DNA of 64,000 bases, taken from positions 248,001-312,000 of the forward strand of contig OZ220699.1 of NCBI GenBank assembly GCA_965116565.1. Reading direction: 5' to 3'. Below the pieces are notes generated by a model. That model did not search any database and was not told the origin of the DNA. It was given only the letters and a program-made list of their open reading frames with translations. Made by a program: the position numbers and the translations under genes. This stretch comes from Bin87 sp965116565. GTDB taxonomy: Bacteria > Chloroflexota > Dehalococcoidia > Lucifugimonadales > UBA3495. Positions 17,239 to 25,314 of the stretch are shown here, piece after piece; position 1 is the stretch's first letter, and each line of letters begins with the position of its first letter.

Positions 17239-18360
17239 ATGACACCAGGCCGATTCAATCTGGTAAGCCAGGTGGGGCGGGTGCCCTCGATGACGTTGCC
17301 GCTGGACGCACAGCAGGAGATCAGGTTTCAGCGGTTGATGGAAGAGTCCGTGATGATCGACCTCCACCAGCACCCGATGGTGATTCCCGAGGATTTCAGC
17401 CAGTACTGGGAGTACCTGCGCAGCGACCGGTACGTGTGGGGCTACGACGCGGTGCGGGAGGGCGGGTTCACCGCGGTGGGCACGGCCAACGTCTTTCGCG
17501 GGATGGTGCACACCAACGAGATGTCCTTCATCCGGTTCTCCGACCTGATGGACGAAGTCAGCATGATGATCTCGGACATATCGCGGCATGAGGACGTGCT
17601 GCAGGTCAGCACCGCGGACGAGATCGAGTCGGCCAAGCAGCAGGACAAGGTGGGGTTCTTTCCCACGGTGGAGCACCTGGCCATCGGCAACGAGCTGAAC
17701 CGGGTGGACGTGCTGTACAACGCGGGGATACGGCTGGCGGGCCTGACGTACAGTCGCAAGGCGTACATCGGGGACGGCATCTTCGAGCGCAACGACGGCG
17801 GCCTGAGCGACTTCGGGCTGGAGGTGGTGCAGCGGATGAACGAGTTAGGCATGGTGGTGGACGTGTCCCACGCCTCATCCCGCACGGCGTTGGACGCCAT
17901 CGAGGCGTCGGAGGCGCCGGTGACGTTCAGCCACGATGGCTCATTCACGCTGGCCAGTCACAGCTTCCAGGCGCGGCGGCTGCGCAAGGACGAGGAGTTG
18001 CTGGCCTGCGCGCAAAAGGGCGGCATCATCGGGATCACCGCAGTGCCCAACCGGCTGAGCAATGATCCGGAGCAGAGCATCGAGTGCGTGCTGGACCACT
18101 ACGACTACATGGTCAACCTGGTGGGCGTGGACCACGTTGGCATCGGCACGGACACCAGCATCGGCGACTCGGTGGGTGTGGGCGAGGCGGTGATGGGGCG
18201 GCCGGGTCCGACGCCGGCGCGGTACATGAACGGGCTGGAATCGCCGGCCGACGGCAAGAACATCGTGCGCGGGCTGATCGCGCGGGGCTACTCGGACGAG
18301 GACGTTCGGAAGATTGCCGGCGGGAACGCGCTGGCGTTTTTCAGGCGGGTGATGGGGTGA
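17239..18360 (+). CDS. M19 membrane dipeptidase-like hydrolase
   Basis: The 373-residue protein matches renal dipeptidase-like M19 hydrolases: FPTVEHLAIG supplies the bridging Glu, MVVDVSHAS a His, VTFSHDGSFTLASHSFQARRLRKDEELLACAQKGG the second His and the family core, and DHVGIGTD the late Asp. The first ligand pair is His43-x-His45 (MIDLHQHP) where the family normally has His-x-Asp. No signal peptide is seen. GGAGTTGAACA precedes the ATG. It follows the phosphotriesterase-like gene and probably acts on a dipeptide, beta-lactam-like or N-acyl amino acid substrate in the same pathway. Confidence 0.88.
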   Translation: MTPGRFNLVSQVGRVPSMTLPLDAQQEIRFQRLMEESVMIDLHQHPMVIPEDFSQYWEYLRSDRYVWGYDAVREGGFTAVGTANVFRGMVHTNEMSFIRFSDLMDEVSMMISDISRHEDVLQVSTADEIESAKQQDKVGFFPTVEHLAIGNELNRVDVLYNAGIRLAGLTYSRKAYIGDGIFERNDGGLSDFGLEVVQRMNELGMVVDVSHASSRTALDAIEASEAPVTFSHDGSFTLASHSFQARRLRKDEELLACAQKGGIIGITAVPNRLSNDPEQSIECVLDHYDYMVNLVGVDHVGIGTDTSIGDSVGVGEAVMGRPGPTPARYMNGLESPADGKNIVRGLIARGYSDEDVRKIAGGNALAFFRRVMG

Positions 18361-18386
18361 GGGGGCGGCCCTTACGGCCGTCCCCC
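18361..18386. terminator. Hairpin directly after the dipeptidase stop codon
   Basis: GGGGGCGGCC pairs with GGCCGTCCCCC around CTTAC with one bulged base. It begins at the base after TGA. No T run follows, so the terminator call is tentative. Confidence 0.5.
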
Positions 18387-18445
18387 TGCTCAAGTGGTCG
18401 GCAGGCGGCGCCGGGGCGGTCGCGTTGGTCCGACGATTGGATTTA

Positions 18446-18856
18446 TCAATCCTGAAATATTGCTTTGAGCGTATCGCCGATTCTCCCAATAGGGCACAGG
18501 GCTATGTCGTTGAGTTCCGCCCACTCTCCAACGCTCTCCGGTATTTCCGGAAACGCATCATCTGGGACGCAGATGATTGCTGGAGCCTCGAAGTAGTCGG
18601 CGTAGTGCCGGGCCTGGATAACGGGACCCAAGAGGATCGGGTACGGTTTCGCCTCTACCAGGACCACTTTTCCGCGATGGGATACCAACATATCCGGAAC
18701 ATATGGTGAAGGCGGGGGTTTCAGCCACCACGAGGAAATTCGATCCAGCAACGTGATCTGATCCGGCCTGGCCCAAGGCTCCGTCGTCACTTTGTAATCC
18801 AGTGTTTTGATAGTGTCCGCCACCTGGCGCTCAAATTCAATTGCAGCTTGTTGCAT
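18446..18856 (-). CDS. Predicted PD-(D/E)XK nuclease-fold protein
   Basis: The 136-residue protein shows a restriction-endonuclease-like core: a helix with FERQVADTI, the motif VPDMLVSHRGKVVLVEAKP (Asp, then Glu-x-Lys after a turn), and a helix QARHYADYF after it, then APAIICVPDD. These are the PD-(D/E)XK active-site elements of many nucleases and of defence proteins; no partner domain is attached. ATG 18856 follows GGAGGGTGAATCAACG; a GTG at 18883 would overlap the upstream gene by 20 bases. With ATG it lies 7 bases after the membrane-protein gene, so the two form a unit. I do not recognise the family more closely. Confidence 0.65.
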   Translation of the reverse strand: MQQAAIEFERQVADTIKTLDYKVTTEPWARPDQITLLDRISSWWLKPPPSPYVPDMLVSHRGKVVLVEAKPYPILLGPVIQARHYADYFEAPAIICVPDDAFPEIPESVGEWAELNDIALCPIGRIGDTLKAIFQD

Positions 18857-18863
18857 CGTTGAT

Positions 18864-19361
18864 TCACCCTCCAAAGAGTACACATCCGGCCACCCCCAAT
18901 GCGGCGCCCATCAGTGCACCGGCGACCGTCCAACACGCCGTGCCGACCCAGTTTCGTAGGCGCATTCTCCTTTCCCGACGTAATGCGACGCCCCGTAATG
19001 CCCCAGTGTTCCCAGTTACGGGATTGGTGAGCGCACCGGTCACAGTGGCGCCCAATTGTACCGCGACCGCATTTCTGTATTTCAGCAATGTGTCAACGCA
19101 ATCATTGAAGTTGTCGCCATGGATCGATATCACCCATTGGCCGGTAACGACAAGAGCCGTTTCACCAACCTCAGCCACGAGGGCATCGGCCGAGGTTATC
19201 AACTGTCCCAGAACTCGCCGTTGCATGCTGTGAGACATGACAGCCATGTCATCCGCAGCCATTAACATTCGTACGGATGCTTCGTTGATGCTGCCATGGT
19301 CGGCCACTGTGTCCTGCATTTCGAGGACCATCATGCCGAGCGGATGATTGGAATCTTCCAT
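18864..19361 (-). CDS. Hypothetical protein with C-terminal membrane helix, paired with the nuclease
   Basis: I do not recognise this gene. The 165-residue reading from ATG 19361 has a soluble N-terminal part rich in Met, Val and Ala (QDTVADHGSINEASVRMLMAADD...) and one hydrophobic C-terminal segment (VGTACWTVAGALMGAALGVAGCVLF), followed by Gly-Gly. A basic stretch RRERRMRLRNW precedes the helix, so the soluble part should face the cytoplasm. The frame is open to 19511 and the true start is uncertain, since no strong ribosome site is seen. The region 19360-19600 is clearly less GC-rich than the neighbouring genes. Location 7 bases before the nuclease gene implies co-transcription. Confidence 0.5.
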   Translation of the reverse strand: MEDSNHPLGMMVLEMQDTVADHGSINEASVRMLMAADDMAVMSHSMQRRVLGQLITSADALVAEVGETALVVTGQWVISIHGDNFNDCVDTLLKYRNAVAVQLGATVTGALTNPVTGNTGALRGVALRRERRMRLRNWVGTACWTVAGALMGAALGVAGCVLFGG

Positions 19362-19664
19362 CACGTTTCGTTTGCTCTCGGCAAAAACTTGAAAGGGGAT
19401 CGAGCGAACGTTATTGTACAATATTTGCATCAATACAATCGCAGAATTGCGCACCATGTGCCGATAATTGCACATTTTTTGGAATCGGTGAAGCCAACCA
19501 AACGCGGCCAAAAACCACTTACAGGTTCCGGAATTTGGAGTCCGAGGTATCGTTCCAACGACCCTGGTATTGGTGGCGCCCCGTAGCCATATCGTCGCCG
19601 GTGCTCCGATTTGCGTTCAGGGTGTAGGATGCTGGGCAGGTCAGGTTCGAAGGAGGCGTTCATC

Positions 19665-20714
19665 ATGAAGTTTGGTTTGTTTTTGCTGGGGTCCTGGACG
19701 GAGCCGGAGGTTGGGGCCCAGAGCCGCATTTTCGGCGAGATGATGGAGCAGGTGGAGTATGCGGAGGAGTTGGGGTTCGATTCGCTCTGGATTGCGGAGC
19801 ACCACTCCAGCCGCTACGGAATCTGCCCGTCGCTGATGCCGCTGCTGTGCCACATCGCGGCGCGGACCAAGAAGATACGCATCGGCGCCGGCGTGAGCGT
19901 GCTGCCGTTCCACAATCCCATCTTCCTCGCAGAGGAAAGCGCCATGCTGGACGTGCTGAGCAACGGGCGTCTGGACTTCGGCGTCGGGCGCGGCTCGGCA
20001 GACTACGAGTACGGCAACTTCGGCATTGACTTCGACACGCGGGACGGGCGGACGCAGGAGGCGCTGGACATCATCCTGGGGCTGTGGACTCAGTCGGACT
20101 TCAGCTTTCGCGGGGAGTTTTACGAGGTACAGGACCTGACCATCGCTCCCTGGCCGGTGCAGACACCGCATCCGCCGGTGTACCTGGCGGTCTCGCGCAC
20201 TCCCGCGAGCGTGGACGTCGCCGTGTCGCGCGACCTGCCCATCACGACCAGCTTTTCGACGCCGGAAGCCGACAACCTGGGGCTGTTTTCCCTGTACGAG
20301 GAGCGGTGCGCCGCCGCCGGCAAGGACCTGTCCGTGGCGGAGATGCCCTACTTCCGGTTCGTGTACCTGGATGAGGACGGGCAGGCGGCGCGGGAGTATC
20401 CCCGCGAGTCGCTCACCTGGGTGCGGGATCTGGCCGGCTACCGGCGCACGCTGACCCGCGGCGATGAGATCAACGTGGACCTGGACCACTGGCGGCGTAC
20501 CCGCACCGTCGAACCCGCCAGCTATGAGTCTGAGCTGGAGGGCACGGTGTACTTCGGGACGCCGGATGATTGCGTGCGGCGAATCGAGAGGCTGCGGGAC
20601 GAGCACGGCATCGGCTACTTCGGGGCCAGCATGTCGTTCGGTCACATGGAGCATGCCAGGGTGATGCGGTCGATGGAGCTGTTCGCCACGGAAGTGATGC
20701 CGAAGTTCCGGTAG
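19665..20714 (+). CDS. LLM class flavin-dependent monooxygenase
   Basis: The 349-residue protein has the bacterial luciferase fold. Typical pieces are the first strand MKFGLFLLG, ELGFDSLWIAEHHSSRYG, IRIGAGVSVLPFHNPIFLAEESAMLDVLSNGRLDFGVGRGSADYEYG, and HPPVYLAV. It uses FMNH2 or F420 with oxygen or a hydride acceptor; which one cannot be read. ATG 19665 follows GAAGGAGG 6 bases away; an upstream frame portion is non-coding. Related LLM genes lie at 25315, 45227 and 58558. Substrates of such enzymes include alkanes, ketones (Baeyer-Villiger type), sulfonates and amines. Confidence 0.9.
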   Translation: MKFGLFLLGSWTEPEVGAQSRIFGEMMEQVEYAEELGFDSLWIAEHHSSRYGICPSLMPLLCHIAARTKKIRIGAGVSVLPFHNPIFLAEESAMLDVLSNGRLDFGVGRGSADYEYGNFGIDFDTRDGRTQEALDIILGLWTQSDFSFRGEFYEVQDLTIAPWPVQTPHPPVYLAVSRTPASVDVAVSRDLPITTSFSTPEADNLGLFSLYEERCAAAGKDLSVAEMPYFRFVYLDEDGQAAREYPRESLTWVRDLAGYRRTLTRGDEINVDLDHWRRTRTVEPASYESELEGTVYFGTPDDCVRRIERLRDEHGIGYFGASMSFGHMEHARVMRSMELFATEVMPKFR

Positions 20715-20910
20715 CATGAGCCTGGCGGCCGGCGACGCACGGGTGATGCGGGGACACCTGGCGTCGTGATGTTCACGTGACCGACGTAGCGGTTACAATT
20801 GCGCTGTCGGTTGGCATACGCAGCCGCGGGAACGCGTAAGACGGGAGACGGGATCGACAGTACATCAGCGAAGCATCACCGTTCGGATCAACCATTGGCA
20901 GGAGGGAGCC

Positions 20911-21816
20911 ATGGCAGAGAATCTGGATCAGATTGTGGAATCTTACGAAGCGGAACGGCTGGCGACCGGGTTTGAGTTTACGGAGGGCCCCCTGTGGCAC
21001 CCCGATGGTTACCTGCTGTTCGTGAACAACCGGATCAACGTGATCTATCGCCTGGTTCCGGGCGGCGAGCCGGAGGTGATCCGCGACAACAGCGGGGGCG
21101 CCAACGGCCTGACCTTCGACCTGCAGAACCGGATCATCATGTGCGACGGGGACGACCGGCAGATGACCCGCTGGGAACCCGACGGGTCGATCACCGTGAT
21201 TGCCGACCGGTGGGATGGCAAGCGCCTGCACCGGCCCAATGACGTGGTGGTCCGCTCCGACGGGAGCATCTACTTCACCAATCCGGGATTGCGTCTGCCG
21301 CCCGAGGAGCGGGAGATCGACTTTCACGGCATCCACCGGATTGCGCCGGACGGGACGGTGTCGGCCGTGATCACCGACCTGGAGTCGCCCAACGGGCTGG
21401 CGTTCTCGCCCGACGAGACGATCCTGTACGCCGACAACACGCGGCGCGGCGACGAGTGCGCGGCCGAGAAGGAACGCGGCGAGGTCTGCACGCACCAGTA
21501 CATCCGGGCGTACGACGTGGCTCCGGACGGTTCGGTGAGCAACAGCCGCATGTTCGCCGAGATGCACTCGGCGGAGGACGGCGTGCCCGACGGGATGAAG
21601 GTTGACACCGACGGGCGGATCTACTGCACCGGCGCGGAAGGGGTGTGGGTCTTTGAACCGGATGGGACGCTGTTGGGCATAATCCGTTTGCCCGAGATTC
21701 CCGCCAACTGCGCGTGGGGAGACGACGACTACCGCACCATGTACTTCACCGCGCGTAGCTCGGTGTACCGGATGCGGATGAAGACGACCGGCATCAACCC
21801 CTGGCGGGGCAACTGA
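20911..21816 (+). CDS. SMP-30/gluconolactonase family lactonase
   Basis: The 301-residue six-bladed propeller matches SMP-30/gluconolactonases: FEFTEGPLWHPDGYLLFVN with the metal Glu, GGANGLTFDLQNRIIMCDG, HRPNDVVVRSDGSIYFTNP with the substrate-site Asn, ESPNGLAFSPDE with the metal Asn, and VPDGMKVDTDGRIYCTG with the metal Asp. It hydrolyses a sugar or other lactone using a divalent metal. GCAGGAGGGAGCC precedes the ATG. It ends 28 bases before the PuuE-like deacetylase, and both are likely co-transcribed. Confidence 0.9.
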   Translation: MAENLDQIVESYEAERLATGFEFTEGPLWHPDGYLLFVNNRINVIYRLVPGGEPEVIRDNSGGANGLTFDLQNRIIMCDGDDRQMTRWEPDGSITVIADRWDGKRLHRPNDVVVRSDGSIYFTNPGLRLPPEEREIDFHGIHRIAPDGTVSAVITDLESPNGLAFSPDETILYADNTRRGDECAAEKERGEVCTHQYIRAYDVAPDGSVSNSRMFAEMHSAEDGVPDGMKVDTDGRIYCTGAEGVWVFEPDGTLLGIIRLPEIPANCAWGDDDYRTMYFTARSSVYRMRMKTTGINPWRGN

Positions 21817-21844
21817 GCGGTCGTCATCAAGGAGGAAACACTTC

Positions 21845-22738
21845 ATGGCAGACCGCGACCTGATCGGCTACGGGATGAACCCGCCGTCGGTGCAATGGCC
21901 CAACGGCGCACGGATCGCCGTTTCGTTTGTCCTCAACTACGAGGAGGGGTCTGAGAATTCCATCCTGGACGGGGACCCGCACGGCGAGATGGTCGGTGAG
22001 TCGCCGTCGCCGGTCGCGCGGGGTGAGCGGGACCTGGCGAACGAGTCGTTCTTCGAGTATGGGAGCAGGGTCGGCGTCTGGCGCATCCTGGACCTGTTGG
22101 ATGAGTTCGACGTCAAGGGGACCATCTTCGCGTGCGCGCTTGCCCTGGAGCGCAACCCGGAGGTGGGGCCGGAGGTGGTCCGCCGGGGGCACGAGGTGAT
22201 GGGGCACGGCAACCGGTGGGAAGAGTACTACAAGATGGACCGGGATGCAGAGCGGGAGGCCATCAGGCAGGCGGTGGAGTCCATAGCCCGGACCTGCGGG
22301 GAGCGGCCGCTGGGCTGGTACACGCGCTACGGGCCGAGCGTGAACACCCGTGAGCTGGTGGTGGAGGAAGGCGGGTTCGTCTATGACTGCAACGCGTACA
22401 ACGACGACGTGCCCTACTACACCCAGGTGCACGACAAGCCGTGGCTGGTGGTGCCCTACTCGCTGGAGGTCAACGACTACGGGTTCTGGCGCGGGCAGTT
22501 ATCAACGCCCGACGACTTCTTCGAGTCGGCCCGATACTGCTTCGACACTCTGTACCGCGAGGGGGCCACGCACCCCAAGATGATGTCGGTTGGGCTCCAC
22601 TGTCGCATCATCGGCAAGCCGGCGCGGGCGGCGGCGCTGCGCCGGTTCCTGGAGTACGTGAAGGGCACGCCCGGGGTTTGGCTGCCCCGTCGCATCGACA
22701 TCGCCCGGTGGTGGCTGGAGAACTATCCGGCGCAGTAG
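21845..22738 (+). CDS. Polysaccharide deacetylase-family protein, PuuE (allantoinase)-like
   Basis: The 297-residue protein is a NodB-fold hydrolase of the PuuE branch: VSFVLNYEEGSENS replaces the classical Asp-Asp motif, then VWRILDLLDEF, GTIFACALALERNPEVGPEVVRRGHEVMGHGNRWEEYY with metal-site His, GWYTRYGPSVNTRELV and VGLHCRIIGKPAR. This branch contains allantoinases and peptidoglycan deacetylases, so the substrate is a cyclic amide or N-acetyl compound. AAGGAGGAAACACTTC precedes the ATG. Two more members lie at 30125 and 31195. The gene abuts the convergent FAD oxidoreductase with 3 bases between stops. Confidence 0.88.
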   Translation: MADRDLIGYGMNPPSVQWPNGARIAVSFVLNYEEGSENSILDGDPHGEMVGESPSPVARGERDLANESFFEYGSRVGVWRILDLLDEFDVKGTIFACALALERNPEVGPEVVRRGHEVMGHGNRWEEYYKMDRDAEREAIRQAVESIARTCGERPLGWYTRYGPSVNTRELVVEEGGFVYDCNAYNDDVPYYTQVHDKPWLVVPYSLEVNDYGFWRGQLSTPDDFFESARYCFDTLYREGATHPKMMSVGLHCRIIGKPARAAALRRFLEYVKGTPGVWLPRRIDIARWWLENYPAQ

Positions 22739-22741
22739 GGG

Positions 22742-23965
22742 TTACTCGTCCACGGTTTGGGCGGCGGCCCGGAAGCCCGCATCGACGAAGCCCGCATCGA
22801 CGAAGTCGGCGTCGGCAAAATCGGCGAACCGGTCGGGGAGGAACTCGCTCATGTCGGAGACGACCCGGGTGGAACCGCGGCTGATGTAGTCGGTGATGAT
22901 GCGACCGGTGACGGGTCCCAGGTGGATCCCCTTGGTGGTGTGGCCGGTGGCAAGGAAGACGCCGTCGCGGCCGGGGACGGGGCCTATGATGGGCTTGCTG
23001 TCTGGACTCAGGGGCCGCGAACCGGCAAGCTGCTGGACCAACTCGGCGCGCTCAAGGTCGGGAAACACGTCGATGGCGCGCTGCAGCAGTTCCAGCCGTG
23101 CGGACTCCGTGGGCTGGCGGTCAAACTCCTCGCCCCAGAAAAGCTCCTTCTGGTCGTAGTCCCGGCCGCCGGTGCTGCCGACGCTGGTCAGGCCGTCCAG
23201 ACGGCTGATCATGTGGCCGCGCTTGGGAGAGCTGATCAGGACCGGCAGGGGATCGCCGGGGTAGTTGAGCAGGAGGCGCTCGCCTTTCATGGGACGCACC
23301 GGGACGGGGAATTCCAGCCAGGGAGCGAAGGCCCGGCTCCAGGTGCCGGCCGCAATGACCACGGCGCCGCAGTGGATGTCTCCGGTGGCGGTCTGGACTC
23401 CGGACACGGTGGAGGCATTGGTGATCAGGCCGCTCACCTCGCGGTAAAGGAGGGTGGCTCCCTTGACTTCCGCGCCGCCGGCCAGGGCCAGATTGAAGCG
23501 GTAGCTGTCCAGCTGGGCGGACTCATCCTCGTACACCGCGCCGGTGATGGAGGGTGACAGGCGGGGTTCGATGGAGCGGACTTCGCGGGCATCGATCCAG
23601 CGCATCGATACGTGGGGCTGCTGCCAGGCCATCAGGTCTCTGATCAGATTGACTTCCTCGTCGTCCAGCGCCAGGCGGAGGGACGGGCGGCGCTGGTAGA
23701 GAACGTCCACGCCGGTGGCGGATTCCAACTCCGACACGATCTGCGGGAACTCGGCGTAGGAGGCGCGGGCCAGTTCGAAGGACGCGCCGGGTGAAAACTC
23801 CGCGCCCAGCAGGCTGAGCGAACCGGTGGCGTGGGCGGAAGCGCCGCTGCCGATGGATTCCCGCTCCAGGAGCGTAACGTTGACGCCCTCGCGGGCGAGG
23901 TAATAGGCGACGGATGAGCCGACCACGCCGGCTCCGATGACGACTACGTCGGCGGTATCAGGCAA
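22742..23965 (-). CDS. FAD-dependent amino acid/amine oxidase (DAO family)
   Basis: The 407-residue protein has the Rossmann motif GAGVVG at residues 11-16 (VVVIGAGVVGSSVAYYLAREGVNVTLLERE), the GASAHATGSLS segment and a C-terminal GVFLATGHTTKGIHLGPVTGRIITDYI block, as in sarcosine, glycine and D-amino-acid oxidases or dehydrogenases. No signal peptide. The last 25 residues are an unusual pentapeptide-like repeat (FADAD, FVDAG, FVDAG) built from a 15-bp tandem DNA repeat at 22775-22819. No strong ribosome site precedes the ATG (GAGGACAGCAGC). It is followed upstream by the Gfo/Idh gene on the same strand, 84 bases apart. Confidence 0.9.
   Translation of the reverse strand: MPDTADVVVIGAGVVGSSVAYYLAREGVNVTLLERESIGSGASAHATGSLSLLGAEFSPGASFELARASYAEFPQIVSELESATGVDVLYQRRPSLRLALDDEEVNLIRDLMAWQQPHVSMRWIDAREVRSIEPRLSPSITGAVYEDESAQLDSYRFNLALAGGAEVKGATLLYREVSGLITNASTVSGVQTATGDIHCGAVVIAAGTWSRAFAPWLEFPVPVRPMKGERLLLNYPGDPLPVLISSPKRGHMISRLDGLTSVGSTGGRDYDQKELFWGEEFDRQPTESARLELLQRAIDVFPDLERAELVQQLAGSRPLSPDSKPIIGPVPGRDGVFLATGHTTKGIHLGPVTGRIITDYISRGSTRVVSDMSEFLPDRFADFADADFVDAGFVDAGFRAAAQTVDE
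22775..22819. repeat. 15-bp tandem repeat inside the end of the FAD oxidoreductase gene
   Basis: GCCCGCATCGACGAA occurs at 22775-22789 and exactly again at 22790-22804, followed by a diverged unit GTCGGCGTCGGCAAA. The unit length is a multiple of 3, so copy-number changes keep the reading frame and lengthen a C-terminal pentapeptide repeat. Confidence 0.7.
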
Positions 23966-24049
23966 GCTGCTGTCCTCCCGTGAGAGTTCCGGGGATTGTC
24001 AATGCGGTTCCTTTGGTCGTTTCAGTGCCACCGGTCGCCGGCATGACTT

Positions 24050-25147
24050 CTACTCGACCGGTAGCTCCCGGCCGGTGTCGGAGGCCTGCTTGACCGTATC
24101 CAGGAAACGGTGCAGGCCGACGGCGGTGTCGAAGGTGGGCTGGCGGCTTTCGCCGGTCCTGATGGCCTGGGCGAAGAGGGTGTACAGTTGGCCGATGTTG
24201 AACGGGTCGCCCTTGGGGAAATCATCAGGCAGGTACACGAACTGCCCGGGTATCTCCAGGTCCTGCAACTGCTGGCTGCCCTGCGCGCCCTGGACGCGCA
24301 GCATCTCGCCGCGCTGCGATGAGACGCTTCCGGTGGTGACGAGGGTGCCCTCACGACCGTAGATCTCCATGCGGTAGCCGGTGCCGGCCCAGGGAACGGC
24401 TCCCACGTGAACCGAAGCCGCGGCGCCTCCGGTCAACTGTCCGGAAACGCGCACGTTGTCGGGAGAGTCCGTATCCACGAATTGCTCGGTGTCGGGTTCG
24501 TACCACTGGGGCGCCTGGGTGGAGACCATGCAGGCCACGCGGGAGAAGTCGCCGGCCACGAAGCGCAGGGCGTCTATGACGTGGCCGGTGGCGATGGTCA
24601 GCGTGTTTGCGCCGAGGCTGGCGTCGCGCTGCCAGGTGCGGTCGGACGGGCGGGACAGTGGGCCGTCGCGGAACGTGGTGACGGTGCAGGACATCATCTC
24701 GCCCACGTAGCCGGTTTCGATCAGATCCTTGACGTACTGCAAAGCGGGGCTGACGCGGGATTGCAGGCCAACGGCGGTCTGCACGCCTTTGCTCCGGGCA
24801 AGGTCCGCCAGTTCCACGGCCTCGGCGGTGTTGCGGCCCAGCGGCCACTCGGTGAGGACGTGCTTGCCTGCTTCAATGGCTGCCCGTGTGGGCTCGTAGT
24901 GGGACGGCACGCGGACCACCACGGCGACGGCGTCAATCTCGTCGGACTGGGCCATGGTGCGAAAATCGTGGAAGGCAAGCTTCGCGCCGAACCGCTGGCG
25001 GGCTTCCTCCGCGCTCTCGGGCCTGGTGGTGCAGACCGCGGTGAACTCCACATCGGGACTGGCGAGGATCGCGGGGAAGTGCGACTGGTTGGCCCAGGTC
25101 GAGTTGACGTTGGCTCCCACGAATCCCAGGCGAATCTTGTCTGGCAT
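24050..25147 (-). CDS. Gfo/Idh/MocA family protein with EWP in place of EKP
   Basis: The 365-residue protein has an N-terminal NAD(P)-binding Rossmann domain (LGFVGANVNSTWANQSHFPAI) and a C-terminal alpha/beta domain that begins with GLQSRVSPALQYVKDLIETGYVGEM, the normal arrangement for sugar dehydrogenases of this family. The motif that is EKP in most members, carrying the catalytic Lys, reads Glu100-Trp101-Pro102. Members lacking this Lys may have shifted chemistry or be regulators. TGGAGCC... is weak, but the ATG fits the family start. It lies upstream of the DAO oxidoreductase on the same strand, and downstream of the family A repeat. Confidence 0.87.
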   Translation of the reverse strand: MPDKIRLGFVGANVNSTWANQSHFPAILASPDVEFTAVCTTRPESAEEARQRFGAKLAFHDFRTMAQSDEIDAVAVVVRVPSHYEPTRAAIEAGKHVLTEWPLGRNTAEAVELADLARSKGVQTAVGLQSRVSPALQYVKDLIETGYVGEMMSCTVTTFRDGPLSRPSDRTWQRDASLGANTLTIATGHVIDALRFVAGDFSRVACMVSTQAPQWYEPDTEQFVDTDSPDNVRVSGQLTGGAAASVHVGAVPWAGTGYRMEIYGREGTLVTTGSVSSQRGEMLRVQGAQGSQQLQDLEIPGQFVYLPDDFPKGDPFNIGQLYTLFAQAIRTGESRQPTFDTAVGLHRFLDTVKQASDTGRELPVE

Positions 25148-25225
25148 GGTAACGGCTCCTGATTTAGAGGGTGTCCGATATGTTGGTCGTGAACGGGAAG
25201 CAGGGGGTGAAACTGTGAAGGGAAT

Positions 25226-25264
25226 CTCCCTCGCCCCAACCCTCTCCCGCCCGGATAGAGGGAG
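25226..25264. repeat. Dispersed CTCTCCC-type palindromic repeat (family A), copy 2
   Basis: CTCCCTC (25226-25232) and GAGGGAG (25258-25264) enclose CCAACCCTCTCCCG. It sits between two minus-strand genes and could form a terminator for the LLM gene transcript. Confidence 0.65.
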
Positions 25265-25314
25265 TTTTCAAGCTCACTTTTGCGGTTGGGGCGACGTGCA
25301 GTTTACCGGCAACC

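Noticed and set aside
15673..17676. Very long minus-strand open frame
   Set aside because: It crosses the divergent M24 and phosphotriesterase-like genes antisense to the latter; no protein family is recognisable and the composition is that of a GC-rich shadow.
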